This document shows positions 1 to 8,416 of a DNA stretch of 64,000 nucleotides, in pieces. The notes under the pieces were generated by a model. It was not told where the DNA came from, did not search any database, and was given only the letters and a program-made list of their open reading frames with translations. Source of the stretch: TMP-24 sp041397305 (GTDB taxonomy: Bacteria > Pseudomonadota > Alphaproteobacteria > Rhodobacterales > Rhodobacteraceae). The translations under genes and the position numbers were made by a program. Where the stretch lies: assembly GCA_041397305.1 (NCBI GenBank), contig JAWKWX010000012.1, forward strand, positions 20,495-84,494, written 5' to 3'. The first letter of the stretch is position 1; every line of letters begins with the position of its first letter.

Positions 1-2145
1 GGGCTCTGACAGCGAATAGCCATATTCGAAGCCGAGGACGGCATATTCCGAGAGCATCGAATCGATGGCCTCGTAACGCGCCTGGCCGGGGCGGATGTGG
101 TTCAGCGGATAGTGGCGTTCCTCGGTCGTCTGGTCGACCCAGCCGGAATGGCGCTGCGAGAAGGTGCCGCGCGTACAGTCCTGGCCGGACAGGCGAACCG
201 GGAAGCCTTCGGACAGAAGCGAACCGAAGGCGAGCGCCTCGGCGGTGGCCCAGTCGAATCCCTTGCCGGTTTCGAACATCCTGGCCTTGGCGTCCAACAG
301 GCGCGCGACGGTCTTGTGCAGGTCGAAGCCTTCGGGAACGCGCGTCAGCGCGGCGCCCACTTCCTTGAGGGTCTCGGCCTTGATCCAGGTTTCGCCGCGC
401 TGGTAATTGTCGAGGTCCTTGGCCTTCATCCGGCCCCAGCGGCCATCCAGCCAGTCGGCCTTGTTGGGCTTGTAGTCGCGGCCGATCTCGAACTCTTCGT
501 TCAGCCGCGCCTGGAAGCCGGCCTTCATGTCCTCGATCTCGCCTTCCGGGATCAGCCCGTCGGCGACGAGACGTTCGGTGTAAAGCTGCAGCGTCGTCTT
601 CTGCTTGCGGATGCGGGCATACATCGCCGGGTTGGTGAACATCGGCTCGTCGCCTTCGTTGTGACCGAAGCGGCGGTAGCAGAAGATGTCGATCACCACG
701 TCCTTGTGGAACTTCTGGCGGAACTCGGTGGCGACCTTGGCGGCATGGACGACCGCTTCGGGATCGTCGCCGTTCACATGGAAGATCGGCGCCTCGACCA
801 TCAGCGCGATGTCGGTCGGATAGGGCGAGGAGCGCGAGAAGGCGGGCGCGGTGGTGAAGCCGATCTGGTTGTTGACGATGATATGCAGGCAGCCGCCGGT
901 CCGGTGGCCCTTGATGCCCGACAGCTGCAGGCATTCGGCCACCACGCCCTGACCCGCGAAGGCCGCATCGCCGTGGAGAAGGATCGGCAGTACCGCGCCG
1001 CGGTCGGTCTGGTCGCCATACTGGTCCTGCTTGGCGCGGACCTTGCCGAGGACGACGGGGTTCACCGCCTCCAGATGGCTGGGGTTCGCGGTCAGGCTGA
1101 GGTGGACGACATTGTCGTCGAACGTGCGGTCCGACGAGGCGCCGAGGTGGTACTTCACATCGCCCGAGCCATCGACCGAATCCGGCTTGAAGCTGCCGCC
1201 CTGGAATTCGTTGAAGATCGCCCGGTAGGGTTTCTGCATGACGTTGGCGAGGATATTGAGCCGCCCGCGGTGCGGCATGCCGATGACGATCTCCTTCACG
1301 CCATGGGCGCCGCCGACCTTGATGATCGCTTCCATCGCCGGGATGAGCGCTTCGGCGCCATCCAGGCCGAAACGCTTGGTGCCGGTATATTTGACATGCA
1401 GGAACTTCTCGAACCCTTCGGCCTCGACAAGCTTGTTCAGGATCGCGCGGCGGCCCTCGCGGGTGAAGCTGATTTCCTTGCCGTAGCCCTCGATCCGTTC
1501 CTTCAGCCAGCCCGCCTGCTCGGGGTCGGAAATGTGCATGTATTGCAGCGCGAAGGTGCCGCAATAGGTGCGGCGGACGATGTCGATGATCTCGCGCATC
1601 GAGGCATGTTCGAGGCCAAGCACCATGTCGATGAAGATCGGCCGGTCCATGTCGGCTTCGGTGAAACCGTAGGAGGCCGGGTCAAGCTCCGGCATGTAGG
1701 GCTTTTCGGCTAGGCCGAGCGGGTCGAGATCGGCGGCGAGATGGCCGCGGATCCGGTAGGCGCGGATCAGCATGAGCGCGCGCAGGCTATCGAGAACGGC
1801 GCGCTTCAGATCCTCGTCGGTGACCTTGGTACCCGCTTCCGCGGCCTTGGCGCGGATCTTCTCGCCCACCGCCTTCGTATCGACCGGCCATTCGCCGGTC
1901 ATGGCGGCGGTCAGGTCATCGGAGGGCGCGGGCGGCCAGTCGGGCCGGTCCCAGGAGGCACCCTGCGCCTCTTTCTTCACATCCGTCTCCCGGTCGCCGA
2001 GCGAGCGGAAGAAGGATGCCCAGGTCGGATCGACCGAGTGGGGGTCGGTGGCGAAACGGGCATACATCTGTTCGACATATTCGGCGTTCGCGCCCTGCAG
2101 GAAGGAGGAGGCGTGGAACTGGTCGTTCTGGGGATGGTCGGTCAT
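1..2145 (-). CDS. sucA: 2-oxoglutarate dehydrogenase E1 component (partial, 3' end outside window)
   Basis: Thiamine-diphosphate-dependent E1 subunit of the 2-oxoglutarate dehydrogenase complex. It decarboxylates 2-oxoglutarate and passes the succinyl group to E2 (SucB). The reverse-strand frame from the ATG at 2143-2145 is open to the left edge (715 codons, roughly three quarters of a usual SucA). The N-terminus (MTDHPQNDQFHASSFLQGAN) is typical of alphaproteobacterial SucA. Core motifs are present: MPHRGRLN, the ThDP/metal-binding GDAAFAGQG, NNQIGFTT and HNEGDEP. A Shine-Dalgarno AAGGTGA lies just upstream of the start. It is the last visible gene of the sucC-sucD-sucA series; sucB and lpd are expected beyond the window edge (inference). 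Identity is certain; only the C-terminal part is missing because of the window boundary. Confidence 0.97.
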   Translation of the reverse strand, partial: MTDHPQNDQFHASSFLQGANAEYVEQMYARFATDPHSVDPTWASFFRSLGDRETDVKKEAQGASWDRPDWPPAPSDDLTAAMTGEWPVDTKAVGEKIRAKAAEAGTKVTDEDLKRAVLDSLRALMLIRAYRIRGHLAADLDPLGLAEKPYMPELDPASYGFTEADMDRPIFIDMVLGLEHASMREIIDIVRRTYCGTFALQYMHISDPEQAGWLKERIEGYGKEISFTREGRRAILNKLVEAEGFEKFLHVKYTGTKRFGLDGAEALIPAMEAIIKVGGAHGVKEIVIGMPHRGRLNILANVMQKPYRAIFNEFQGGSFKPDSVDGSGDVKYHLGASSDRTFDDNVVHLSLTANPSHLEAVNPVVLGKVRAKQDQYGDQTDRGAVLPILLHGDAAFAGQGVVAECLQLSGIKGHRTGGCLHIIVNNQIGFTTAPAFSRSSPYPTDIALMVEAPIFHVNGDDPEAVVHAAKVATEFRQKFHKDVVIDIFCYRRFGHNEGDEPMFTNPAMYARIRKQKTTLQLYTERLVADGLIPEGEIEDMKAGFQARLNEEFEIGRDYKPNKADWLDGRWGRMKAKDLDNYQRGETWIKAETLKEVGAALTRVPEGFDLHKTVARLLDAKARMFETGKGFDWATAEALAFGSLLSEGFPVRLSGQDCTRGTFSQRHSGWVDQTTEERHYPLNHIRPGQARYEAIDSMLSEYAVLGFEYGYSLSEP

Positions 2146-2149
2146 GGGG

Positions 2150-2492
2150 TCACCTTGAGGGGGCGGGCGGCGATTGCCAGTGGGTTTTTACGCTTGCCGT
2201 CGCGGGGAATGGTTCGCCGACGAGCTGAGAGATTTCCTCGGAGTCCAGCAGCAAGAATAACAATGTGCGCTCATTCGCAGCGTCTGACTTCGGTTGCAAA
2301 GGGATGAACTTTACCGGAGGGAGACCAGTCAGCGGTCCGCCAGCCATTTCCGCAATTTGGTTGAGAAGCCCTGGACATAGTATGAGGCGCTTCGGAGAGT
2401 CCAACAAGTTGCATGTGGTAATGGACCTTTTCCACTGAGAGCTTCCTTCGTCTGCGAAGTTTTAGATACACGCGGAAGGTGGCGCGTTTCAT
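2150..2492 (-). pseudogene. possible frameshifted small gene immediately upstream of sucA
   Basis: An ATG at 2492 with an upstream GGAAGCGG opens a basic N-terminus (MKRATFRVYLKLRRRRKLSV). After about 28 codons protein-like sequence continues in another frame from about 2407, including AEMAGGPLTGLPPVKFIPLQ and LLFLLLDSEEISQLVGEPFP. It ends at a TGA (2150-2152) four bases before the sucA ATG. Joining the two would give about 113 residues. The single-frame break could be a mutation or a base-calling error. No family is recognised; this call rests only on protein-like composition and tight spacing to sucA. Confidence 0.25.
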
Positions 2493-2534
2493 CCGCTTCC
2501 CGGATCATGAACCGCGCACTCGAGCTCGCGGCGA

Positions 2535-2930
2535 TCATTGGTGTTCTTGAGTCGATTTTCCACAGATGCCCGCCGCATCTTGATACTGCACCGCGCATTC
2601 CCATCGAGGCTTTCCCACGAGGTCGTCGCGGTCGTCACCGGGTTTACGGAGTAGATAGACACTCTCAAACTCACTGTTGGTGGTCCGACAAGAAGTTTTG
2701 CGCAAGCGCCGGAATTCATCTCGGCAATTGTCGTTCGATCCAACCCGGAGGCCAGATCGTTTGAGCTCCCGCACCACCGATGTCTGCCCGCGCGCGAGCG
2801 CAGGCGGAAACGATGGTTTGCAAGAGAATTTCGCACGTTGCGAATGGGCATGGCGTGCTTCCGACAGAAACCGAGGCTGCCATAGCAGACAAACGGCCAC
2901 AATCTTGCGCTTTCTGAAAGCACCCATCAT
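2535..2930 (-). CDS. hypothetical 131-residue protein directly after sucD (doubtful)
   Basis: This ORF begins with ATGATG directly after the sucD TAA, with AAGGGA upstream as a possible ribosome-binding site. The first half is Arg/Ser/Cys-rich and unconvincing. The C-terminal third (EFESVYLLRKPGDDRDDLVG and KPRWECAVQYQDAAGICG) looks like a genuine soluble protein. Codon use is less GC-biased than sucD. I do not recognise it. It may be a decayed or horizontally acquired cargo gene in the suc operon, or a chance ORF. Confidence 0.3.
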   Translation of the reverse strand: MMGAFRKRKIVAVCLLWQPRFLSEARHAHSQRAKFSCKPSFPPALARGQTSVVRELKRSGLRVGSNDNCRDEFRRLRKTSCRTTNSEFESVYLLRKPGDDRDDLVGKPRWECAVQYQDAAGICGKSTQEHQ

Positions 2931-3815
2931 TTATCCCTTGATCGCCTTCTGAACCGCCTCGCCCAGATGGGCGGGGCTGTCGGCCACCACGATGCCGGCG
3001 GCCTTCATCGCCTCGATCTTGCTTTCGGCGTCACCCTTGCCGCCCGCGACGATGGCGCCGGCGTGGCCCATGCGGCGGCCTTTGGGGGCCGTGCGGCCGG
3101 CGATGAAACCGGCGGTCGGCTTCCAGCGGCCGCGTTTCTTTTCGTCGGCGAGGAACTGGGCGGCCTCTTCCTCGGCCGACCCGCCGATCTCGCCGATCAT
3201 GATGATCGAATGGGTGTCGGGGTCGGCGAGGAACATTTCCAGCACGTCGATATGCTCAGTCCCCTTGATCGGGTCGCCGCCGATGCCCACGGCCGAGGAC
3301 TGGCCGAGGCCGAGGTCGGTCGTCTGTTTCACCGCCTCGTAGGTCAGCGTGCCGGAGCGCGAGACGACGCCGACCGAGCCCTTCTGGTGGATATGGCCGG
3401 GCATGATGCCGATCTTGCATTCGCCCGGCGTGATGACGCCGGGGCAGTTCGGCCCGATCAGGCGCGAGCGCGAATTGATCAGCGCGCGCTTCACTTTCAT
3501 CATGTCGAGGACCGGGATGCCTTCGGTGATGCAGACGATCAGCTCCATCTCGGCGTCGATCGCCTCGAGGATCGAATCCGCCGCGAAGGGCGGGGGGACG
3601 TAGATGACGCTTGCATTGGCGCTGGTTGCGGCGCGGGCCTCGTGGACCGAGTCGAAGACCGGAAGCCCGAGGTGATCGCTGCCGCCCTTGCCGGGCGTCA
3701 CGCCGCCGACCATCTGCGTGCCATAGGCGATGGCCTGTTCGGTGTGGAACGTGCCCTGCGAGCCGGTGAGCCCCTGACAGATGACGCGGGTGGATTTGTT
3801 GACGAGTACGGACAT
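2931..3815 (-). CDS. sucD: succinate--CoA ligase (ADP-forming) alpha subunit
   Basis: Alpha subunit of succinyl-CoA synthetase, which makes succinate plus ATP from succinyl-CoA together with SucC. The ORF can extend upstream, but the start was set at 3815 (MSVLVNKSTRVICQGLTGSQ) because that is the conserved SucD N-terminus. The result is 294 residues, the normal family length. The CoA-binding Rossmann domain is N-terminal. The ligase/CoA domain includes GPNCPGVITPGECKIGIMPG and the phosphohistidine loop GHAGAIV. A frameshifted gene (3827-4278) ends 11 bases upstream, so sucD is probably translated from the sucC transcript. Highly conserved; identity is certain. Confidence 0.98.
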   Translation of the reverse strand: MSVLVNKSTRVICQGLTGSQGTFHTEQAIAYGTQMVGGVTPGKGGSDHLGLPVFDSVHEARAATSANASVIYVPPPFAADSILEAIDAEMELIVCITEGIPVLDMMKVKRALINSRSRLIGPNCPGVITPGECKIGIMPGHIHQKGSVGVVSRSGTLTYEAVKQTTDLGLGQSSAVGIGGDPIKGTEHIDVLEMFLADPDTHSIIMIGEIGGSAEEEAAQFLADEKKRGRWKPTAGFIAGRTAPKGRRMGHAGAIVAGGKGDAESKIEAMKAAGIVVADSPAHLGEAVQKAIKG

Positions 3816-3826
3816 TTCCGATTCCC

Positions 3827-4278
3827 CTAATGATCTGACAGAAGTTTGAGGTTGTAGTAGGCAACAGGTCCGGTCTTCTGGGACCCACCGACGAAGAGAA
3901 GAAACCCGTCGTCTCATCAAATTTTTGAATACGCCAGCCATGGTTCGCACGCTTGGTAGTCAGCCATGGGTCAGCGTTCCCGTAGCCTTCTCCGGGCGTT
4001 CCGCTCACAATGATTACGTCCACCCAGCCATCAAACTCTGAAACGGCGCGCGCCAGATGTGTGGTCCGTTTCTTGTGACCAGGTAGAGTTTCCCACTCCG
4101 TCATTCCCGGCTCGGCTTTTGCCCATAGGTCAAGTCTCGGTGGCGCAGGAACCCATTGAACTTCAGCTTTCCAAAGCGTGATGCAAACCCCATCGGCTTT
4201 CTCCGCGCTCCAGTCCTGACGAGGATTGGGCACGTTGTAGCCAAGTGCATTGAAGGCTTCCACGTACTGCATCTTCAC
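3827..4278 (-). pseudogene. conserved-looking 150-residue protein, interrupted by a one-base frameshift, inserted between sucC and sucD
   Basis: From the ATG at 4278 (MKMQYVEAFNALGYNVPNPR) a Trp-rich soluble protein reads cleanly for about 124 codons, with motifs DWSAEKADGVCITLWKAEVQ, GWVDVIIVSGTPGEGYGNAD and ANHGWRIQKFDETTGF. The frame then runs uselessly into sucD. If one G is added to the GGG at 3905-3907 (plus-strand CCC), the protein continues as GFLLFVGGSQKTGPVAYYNL and stops at TAG 3827-3829, 11 bases before sucD. That is a natural end, so either the gene carries a real one-base deletion or the assembly has a homopolymer error. No family is recognised. Lower GC and its position inside the suc operon suggest acquisition. 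Confidence 0.7.
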
Positions 4279-4305
4279 TCCCGGGGTCCCGTCCCTTCGC
4301 GCCTT

Positions 4306-4326
4306 AAACGCTCCACTGGAGCGTTT
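4306..4326. repeat. perfect hairpin AAACGCTCC-ACT-GGAGCGTTT between sucC and the inserted gene
   Basis: Nine-base perfect arms (AAACGCTCC / GGAGCGTTT) flank a 3-base loop. The A- and T-rich ends make it look like a bidirectional terminator or attenuator. It lies downstream of the sucC stop (4355) and 28 bases before the start of the inserted gene, so it could lower expression of sucD and sucA relative to sucC or mark the edge of an insertion. Confidence 0.6.
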
Positions 4327-4354
4327 TCCGGTGCTATTGGCACAGGCCAGGCTC

Positions 4355-5548
4355 TCACCCCCGCACCGCTTTCACGATCTTCTGCGCCGCATCGCTCAGG
4401 TTATCCCCGGCGATCACGTTCAGGCCGGATGTGGCGATGATCTCCTTGCCCTTCTCGACATTGGTGCCTTCAAGCCGCACGACCAGCGGCACTTTCAGGC
4501 CGACTTCCTTCACCGCGGCGATGATGCCTTCGGCGATGACGTCGCAGCGCATGATGCCGCCGAAGATGTTGACGAGGATGCCTTTGACGTTGGGGTCCGA
4601 GGTGATGATCTTGAAGGCTTCGGTGACCTTTTCCTTCGTCGCGCCGCCGCCCACGTCGAGGAAGTTGGCGGGTTCGGCGCCGTAAAGCTTGATGATGTCC
4701 ATCGTGGCCATGGCCAACCCTGCGCCGTTCACCATGCAGCCGATCTCGCCATCCAGCGCGATATAGTTCAGGTCGAACTTCGAAGCGGCGAGTTCCTTCG
4801 GGTCTTCCTCGGTCTCGTCCTTCAGCGCCAGGATGTCGGCGTGGCGGTAAAGCGCGTTGCCATCAAAGCCCATCTTGGCGTCAAGGCATTTGACCGCGCC
4901 GTCCTTGGTGACGACGAGGGGGTTGATCTCGAGCATCTCCATGTCTTTCTCGACGAAGAGCTTGTAGAGCGTGCGGATCAGCGCCACGCATTGCTTGACC
5001 TGCGCGCCTTCGAGTTTCAGCGCATAGGCGACGCGGCGGCCGTGGAAGTCCGACAGGCCCGTGGCCGGATCGACCGAGAAGGAGAGGATCTTTTCGGGGG
5101 TCGAATGGGCGACCTCCTCGATGTCCATGCCGCCCTCGGTCGAGCAGACGAAGGAGATGCGGCTGGTCTGGCGATCCACCAGCAGCGCGAGGTAAAGTTC
5201 CCGCGCGATGTCGCTGCCATCCTCGATATAGATGCGGTTGACCTGCTTGCCAGAGGCGCCGGTCTGGTGCGTCACCAGCGTGCGGCCGAGCATCTTGCGG
5301 GCCTCGTTCGCGGCTTCCTCGACCGAGCGGGCGATACGCACGCCGCCCTTGTCGCCGGCCTCGGCCTCCTTGAAGCGGCCCTTGCCGCGGCCGCCTGCAT
5401 GGATTTGCGATTTCACCACCCAGATCGGGCCGTCAAGCTCGCCCGCGGCGGTCTTGGCGTCCTCCGCCTTCAGAACCACGCGGCCGTCGGAAACGGGGGC
5501 GCCGTAGCTGCGCAGAAGCGCCTTGGCCTGATACTCATGGATGTTCAT
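4355..5548 (-). CDS. sucC: succinate--CoA ligase (ADP-forming) beta subunit
   Basis: Beta subunit of succinyl-CoA synthetase; it binds nucleotide and succinate and works with SucD. The start was placed at 5548 (MNIHEYQAKALLRSYGAPVS), the canonical SucC N-terminus, rather than the 25-codon upstream extension. That gives 397 residues, normal for the family. An ATP-grasp domain covers roughly residues 1-240 (VKSQIHAGGRGKGRF, LEINPLVVTKDG, ALDGEIGCMVNGAGLAMATM) and a CoA-ligase domain follows (NFLDVGGGATKEKV, ILVNIFGGIMRCD). It is the first gene of the sucC-sucD-sucA series. Twin TGTGATCACA palindromes lie about 110-140 bp upstream. Confidence 0.98.
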   Translation of the reverse strand: MNIHEYQAKALLRSYGAPVSDGRVVLKAEDAKTAAGELDGPIWVVKSQIHAGGRGKGRFKEAEAGDKGGVRIARSVEEAANEARKMLGRTLVTHQTGASGKQVNRIYIEDGSDIARELYLALLVDRQTSRISFVCSTEGGMDIEEVAHSTPEKILSFSVDPATGLSDFHGRRVAYALKLEGAQVKQCVALIRTLYKLFVEKDMEMLEINPLVVTKDGAVKCLDAKMGFDGNALYRHADILALKDETEEDPKELAASKFDLNYIALDGEIGCMVNGAGLAMATMDIIKLYGAEPANFLDVGGGATKEKVTEAFKIITSDPNVKGILVNIFGGIMRCDVIAEGIIAAVKEVGLKVPLVVRLEGTNVEKGKEIIATSGLNVIAGDNLSDAAQKIVKAVRG

Positions 5549-5656
5549 GAAATTGGTCCCGTGCTGGTCATTCTTTCGCGCGTCATGGCATAGCGGGCGG
5601 GCCCCACCAAATGATAAATGCATTTTTGTGCCGGATCGGCGCGAAAAAGCGCATTA

Positions 5657-5687
5657 TGTGATCACACGATAAAAAAGTGTGATCACA
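5657..5687. promoter_or_regulatory. tandem TGTGATCACA palindromes upstream of sucC
   Basis: Two perfect 10-bp palindromes TGTGATCACA at 5657-5666 and 5678-5687 are separated by an A-rich 11-bp spacer, so start-to-start distance is 21 bp, two helical turns. The same arrangement stands upstream of sdhC at 14057-14087. This is most simply a double operator for one regulator acting on both TCA-cycle operons. The regulator is not identifiable from the window. Confidence 0.8.
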
Positions 5688-5717
5688 TTTGCCGTGCACG
5701 ACTCGGCAGGCCGGAAA

Positions 5718-6947
5718 TCAGTTCAGATAAAGCGCCATCAAGAGGCTGTCGCCGTGAAGCATCCGCTCGAATCCGGCCCAGCTTTCGCCGGTGACCAGCG
5801 GCCCCTTTTCCAGATAGGGCAGCGCATCGGCCCCCTGGACCCAGCCGATGAAATCCACGGGGCGCGGGTCGGTGAAGAGCTTGCCGATGTTCACTCCGGC
5901 CTCCGGTCCGAGGCGCCAGTAAGGCACGAGCTTCTCCCCCTTGAGGAGCGCCTCGGCGTCTGCGAGCACCGCCAGCCAGCGATCGCCGGTACCTTGCGGC
6001 AGCTCGAGCCCGAGCGCGGCCTTCTGCCGGTCGTTGGGCAGCCATTCCCTGTCGTCGTCGGTCTCAAGCGCCACCGCCTGCCAGAAACGGCGGTTGTCGG
6101 CGATCATCGCCAGGAAATGGTCGCGTGCCGACCGAAGCCTGTCTCGGTCCGGTTCCTGCCGCAGCGCCCAGAAAAGCGGCGCGACACTGTCGATCGTCGT
6201 GCCGAAATCGGTCAGGAAATCGTAGTCTTCGGGGTCTGGCGGCGGCAGCGGGCTGAGGTTCGCGAAGGCGGCTTGGCTTTCCATCACGCGCCGGTAGCCT
6301 GCGGTCGGGTCATAGGCGAGGATCACGTCGGTGACGCCGCCGAGAAGGTGGGTATAGGCGCGGAGCCAGTGCGCGTCGGCCGCATCGAAGCGCACGGTGG
6401 GGATCGGGGCCGCCGGATCGCGTTCGGACCAGCGCCAGCCGAGAAGTTCCGGGCCAAGGATTTCGTAAAGACTTTCCTCGGGCGCGCGGGTGCCGTTGCC
6501 GTCGATATCGAACCAGAGATCGCCGAGCGCGATCTCGATCCCGAAATCCGCGTCGGGCGGCAGGCCGTCGAGCGGCTCCCGCGCCGCATCCAGCCCGACA
6601 TTCGCGGCCATCAGGAGGTCGGCCATCGCCTCGGGGCGCGGCGGTCCGTCACGGCGCGGGGCCCGAAGCGCGAGGCGGGCAAAGGGAATGACGCCCGAGG
6701 CATCATAAAGCCCGTCGCGCGCCTGGGCCTGAAGCGCGGTTTCCACGACATGAAGGAACCGGACCCCGGCGAGCGCGAAAGTTTCTTCGGGCGTGGGCGC
6801 GGCCAGGGCCGACAGCCGCGCCTCGGTCGCGGCGAGGCCGGTCGCGCCGATTTCCTGCGACAGCGACAGATCGGCGCGGGCGGGGCTGGCAGCTGCAAGT
6901 GTCGCGGCAAGGGCGACAGACAGGATCGTCGATTGTGCAAGGCGCAT
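5718..6947 (-). CDS. periplasmic protein of unknown function with an EF-hand-like loop
   Basis: About 409 residues. The ATG at 6947 was chosen because AAAGGAG lies seven bases upstream; the ATG at 6953 would sit directly on it. An N-terminal signal peptide (MRLAQSTILSVALAATLAAA) is followed by SPARADL, so it is exported. The loop WFDIDGNGTRAPEE resembles a calcium-binding DxDxNG motif. The rest is predicted mostly helical with no transmembrane segment and no enzyme motif I recognise. It lies between pepT and sucC, with the sucC operator region just after its stop, so it probably belongs to the upstream transcript. Function unknown. Confidence 0.85.
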   Translation of the reverse strand: MRLAQSTILSVALAATLAAASPARADLSLSQEIGATGLAATEARLSALAAPTPEETFALAGVRFLHVVETALQAQARDGLYDASGVIPFARLALRAPRRDGPPRPEAMADLLMAANVGLDAAREPLDGLPPDADFGIEIALGDLWFDIDGNGTRAPEESLYEILGPELLGWRWSERDPAAPIPTVRFDAADAHWLRAYTHLLGGVTDVILAYDPTAGYRRVMESQAAFANLSPLPPPDPEDYDFLTDFGTTIDSVAPLFWALRQEPDRDRLRSARDHFLAMIADNRRFWQAVALETDDDREWLPNDRQKAALGLELPQGTGDRWLAVLADAEALLKGEKLVPYWRLGPEAGVNIGKLFTDPRPVDFIGWVQGADALPYLEKGPLVTGESWAGFERMLHGDSLLMALYLN

Positions 6948-7051
6948 GACCATCTCCTTTTCGGGGCGATAGTTGCCCAAGGCACAGGCCCGGATCAATG
7001 GCAGCGGGGGTCGGGTATTCCGGACCTTGCGGAGAAACCCCTCGGGCACCT

Positions 7052-7070
7052 CGTGCCCCGCCGGGGCACG
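7052..7070. terminator. GC-rich hairpin downstream of pepT
   Basis: CGTGCCCC and GGGGCACG form a perfect 8-bp stem with a 3-base loop, about 35 bases after the pepT stop on the minus strand. No clear U-tract follows, so it may be a weak or Rho-assisted terminator or only an mRNA-stabilising hairpin. Confidence 0.4.
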
Positions 7071-7105
7071 GGGCCTGCGCGAAGGGCTCGCCGGGCCCCC
7101 GTCTC

Positions 7106-8350
7106 TCAGCCGGCCTTGCCGGCAGCCCGGGCCGCCAGCCCCAGGCAGAGCCGGGTGGCAAGCGCCATGTCCTGAACGGAAATCCATTCCAGCGGTCCGT
7201 GAATCTCCTGCATCCCGGTGAAGAGATTGGGGCAGGGGACCCCCATCTCGGTCAGGCGAGAGCCATCGGTACCGCCGCGGATCGGCACGGACACCGGCTC
7301 GATCCCGAGGTCGCGGCAGGCGTCGCGGGCAAGGTCGACCGGCGTCATGTCACTCTCCAGCCAGTAGCGCATGTTGCGGTACTGGGGCCTGATCTCGACC
7401 TCGATCTTCGCGCGCGGCTCGCCCGCCTGGACGGCGGCGCAGACTTGCCTTAGCAGATCGCCCTTGGCGGCGAGCCCCTCGAGTTCGAAATCGCGCAGGA
7501 TGAACTTCAAAACCATCTCGGAAGAGCCGCCGGTCATGTTGGTGGCATGGATGAAGCCCTCGATCCCGTCCGTGACCTCGGGCGTCATCGTCGCCTGCGG
7601 CAGGGTCTGGACGATCTTGGCCGCAAGGTGGATCGCGTTCACCATCTTGCCCTTGGCAAGGCCGGGATGGATCGAGACGCCGGTGATCGTGACCGTGGCG
7701 CCATCGGCCGAGAAGCTTTCATATTCGATCTCGCCCGCCTTTCCGCCGTCGAACGTATAGGCGAAATCGGCGCCGAGGTCGGCGGGCAGGCGCTTGTCGA
7801 CGCCCCGGCCGACTTCTTCGTCCGGCGTGAACGCTATGCGCAAGGTGGGCCGGGGCGCGCCGGGGTTCGACAGAAGATGGCGCGCGGCGGTCATGATCAC
7901 CGCGACCCCCGCCTTGTCGTCGGCGCCAAGAAGCGTGGTGCCCGAGGCGGTGATGATATCCTCGCCGACCTTGTCCGCGAGATGCGGCGAGGTTTCAGGG
8001 CTCAGCACCAGATCGGGATTGTCAGGAAAGGTGATGGCGCCGCCATTGTAGCGGCGGATCACGCGGGGTTTCACGCCCGTGGCGTTGTATTGCGGGGCGG
8101 TGTCGACATGGGCGAGGAAGCCGATGGTCGGCCCGGGGGCGGTGCCGGGGATGGTGGCGAGCACCGCGCCATAGTCGGTGATGCGCACGTCCTTCGCGCC
8201 GATCTCTGTCAGTTCGCGCTCCAGTAGGCGGGCCATGTCGAGCTGGATCGCCGTCGAGGGCGATGTGGGGCTGTCATCGTCGCTCTGGCTGTCGATGGCG
8301 CAATAGCGGGTCAGGCGGTCTTCGAGTTCGGCGTCGAATTGGGTGGTCAT
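7106..8350 (-). CDS. pepT: peptidase T (tripeptide aminopeptidase)
   Basis: Zinc-dependent M20B aminopeptidase that removes the N-terminal residue of tripeptides in the cytoplasm. It is 414 residues, matching the usual length of about 410. Metal-site motifs appear in order: GFLAHVDTAP (His/Asp), TLLGADDKAG (bridging Asp), AFTPDEEVGRG (Glu pair, one catalytic), AYTFDGGKAGEIEYE and a C-terminal NLFTGMQEIHGPLEWI. A lid domain lies between about residues 210 and 320. The start MTTQFDAELEDRLTRYCAID is typical. It sits between the methyltransferase and the periplasmic protein, all on the minus strand; no functional link to the suc genes is obvious. Confidence 0.95.
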   Translation of the reverse strand: MTTQFDAELEDRLTRYCAIDSQSDDDSPTSPSTAIQLDMARLLERELTEIGAKDVRITDYGAVLATIPGTAPGPTIGFLAHVDTAPQYNATGVKPRVIRRYNGGAITFPDNPDLVLSPETSPHLADKVGEDIITASGTTLLGADDKAGVAVIMTAARHLLSNPGAPRPTLRIAFTPDEEVGRGVDKRLPADLGADFAYTFDGGKAGEIEYESFSADGATVTITGVSIHPGLAKGKMVNAIHLAAKIVQTLPQATMTPEVTDGIEGFIHATNMTGGSSEMVLKFILRDFELEGLAAKGDLLRQVCAAVQAGEPRAKIEVEIRPQYRNMRYWLESDMTPVDLARDACRDLGIEPVSVPIRGGTDGSRLTEMGVPCPNLFTGMQEIHGPLEWISVQDMALATRLCLGLAARAAGKAG

Positions 8351-8416
8351 GGCGGGCTCCTTCGGTCGCGCGGATGAGGCGCGGCGGGACGGCCGGTGTC
8401 AAGACCGCAGCGCCGG

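Larger units (their letters stand above)
2146..2930. other. atypical 785-bp interval between sucD and sucA, no convincing intact gene
   Basis: This stretch is visibly lower in GC than the flanking suc genes, and all six frames are broken by stops. Two minus-strand segments read like real protein (listed separately at 2535-2930 and 2150-2492), but neither matches a family I know. The suc genes are normally close together, so this looks like an insertion that has decayed or carries sequence errors. No terminal inverted repeats or transposase remnants were seen. Confidence 0.6.

Noticed and set aside
97..1713. 538-residue plus-strand ORF opposite sucA
   Set aside because: Antisense to a clear SucA reading frame open to the window edge.
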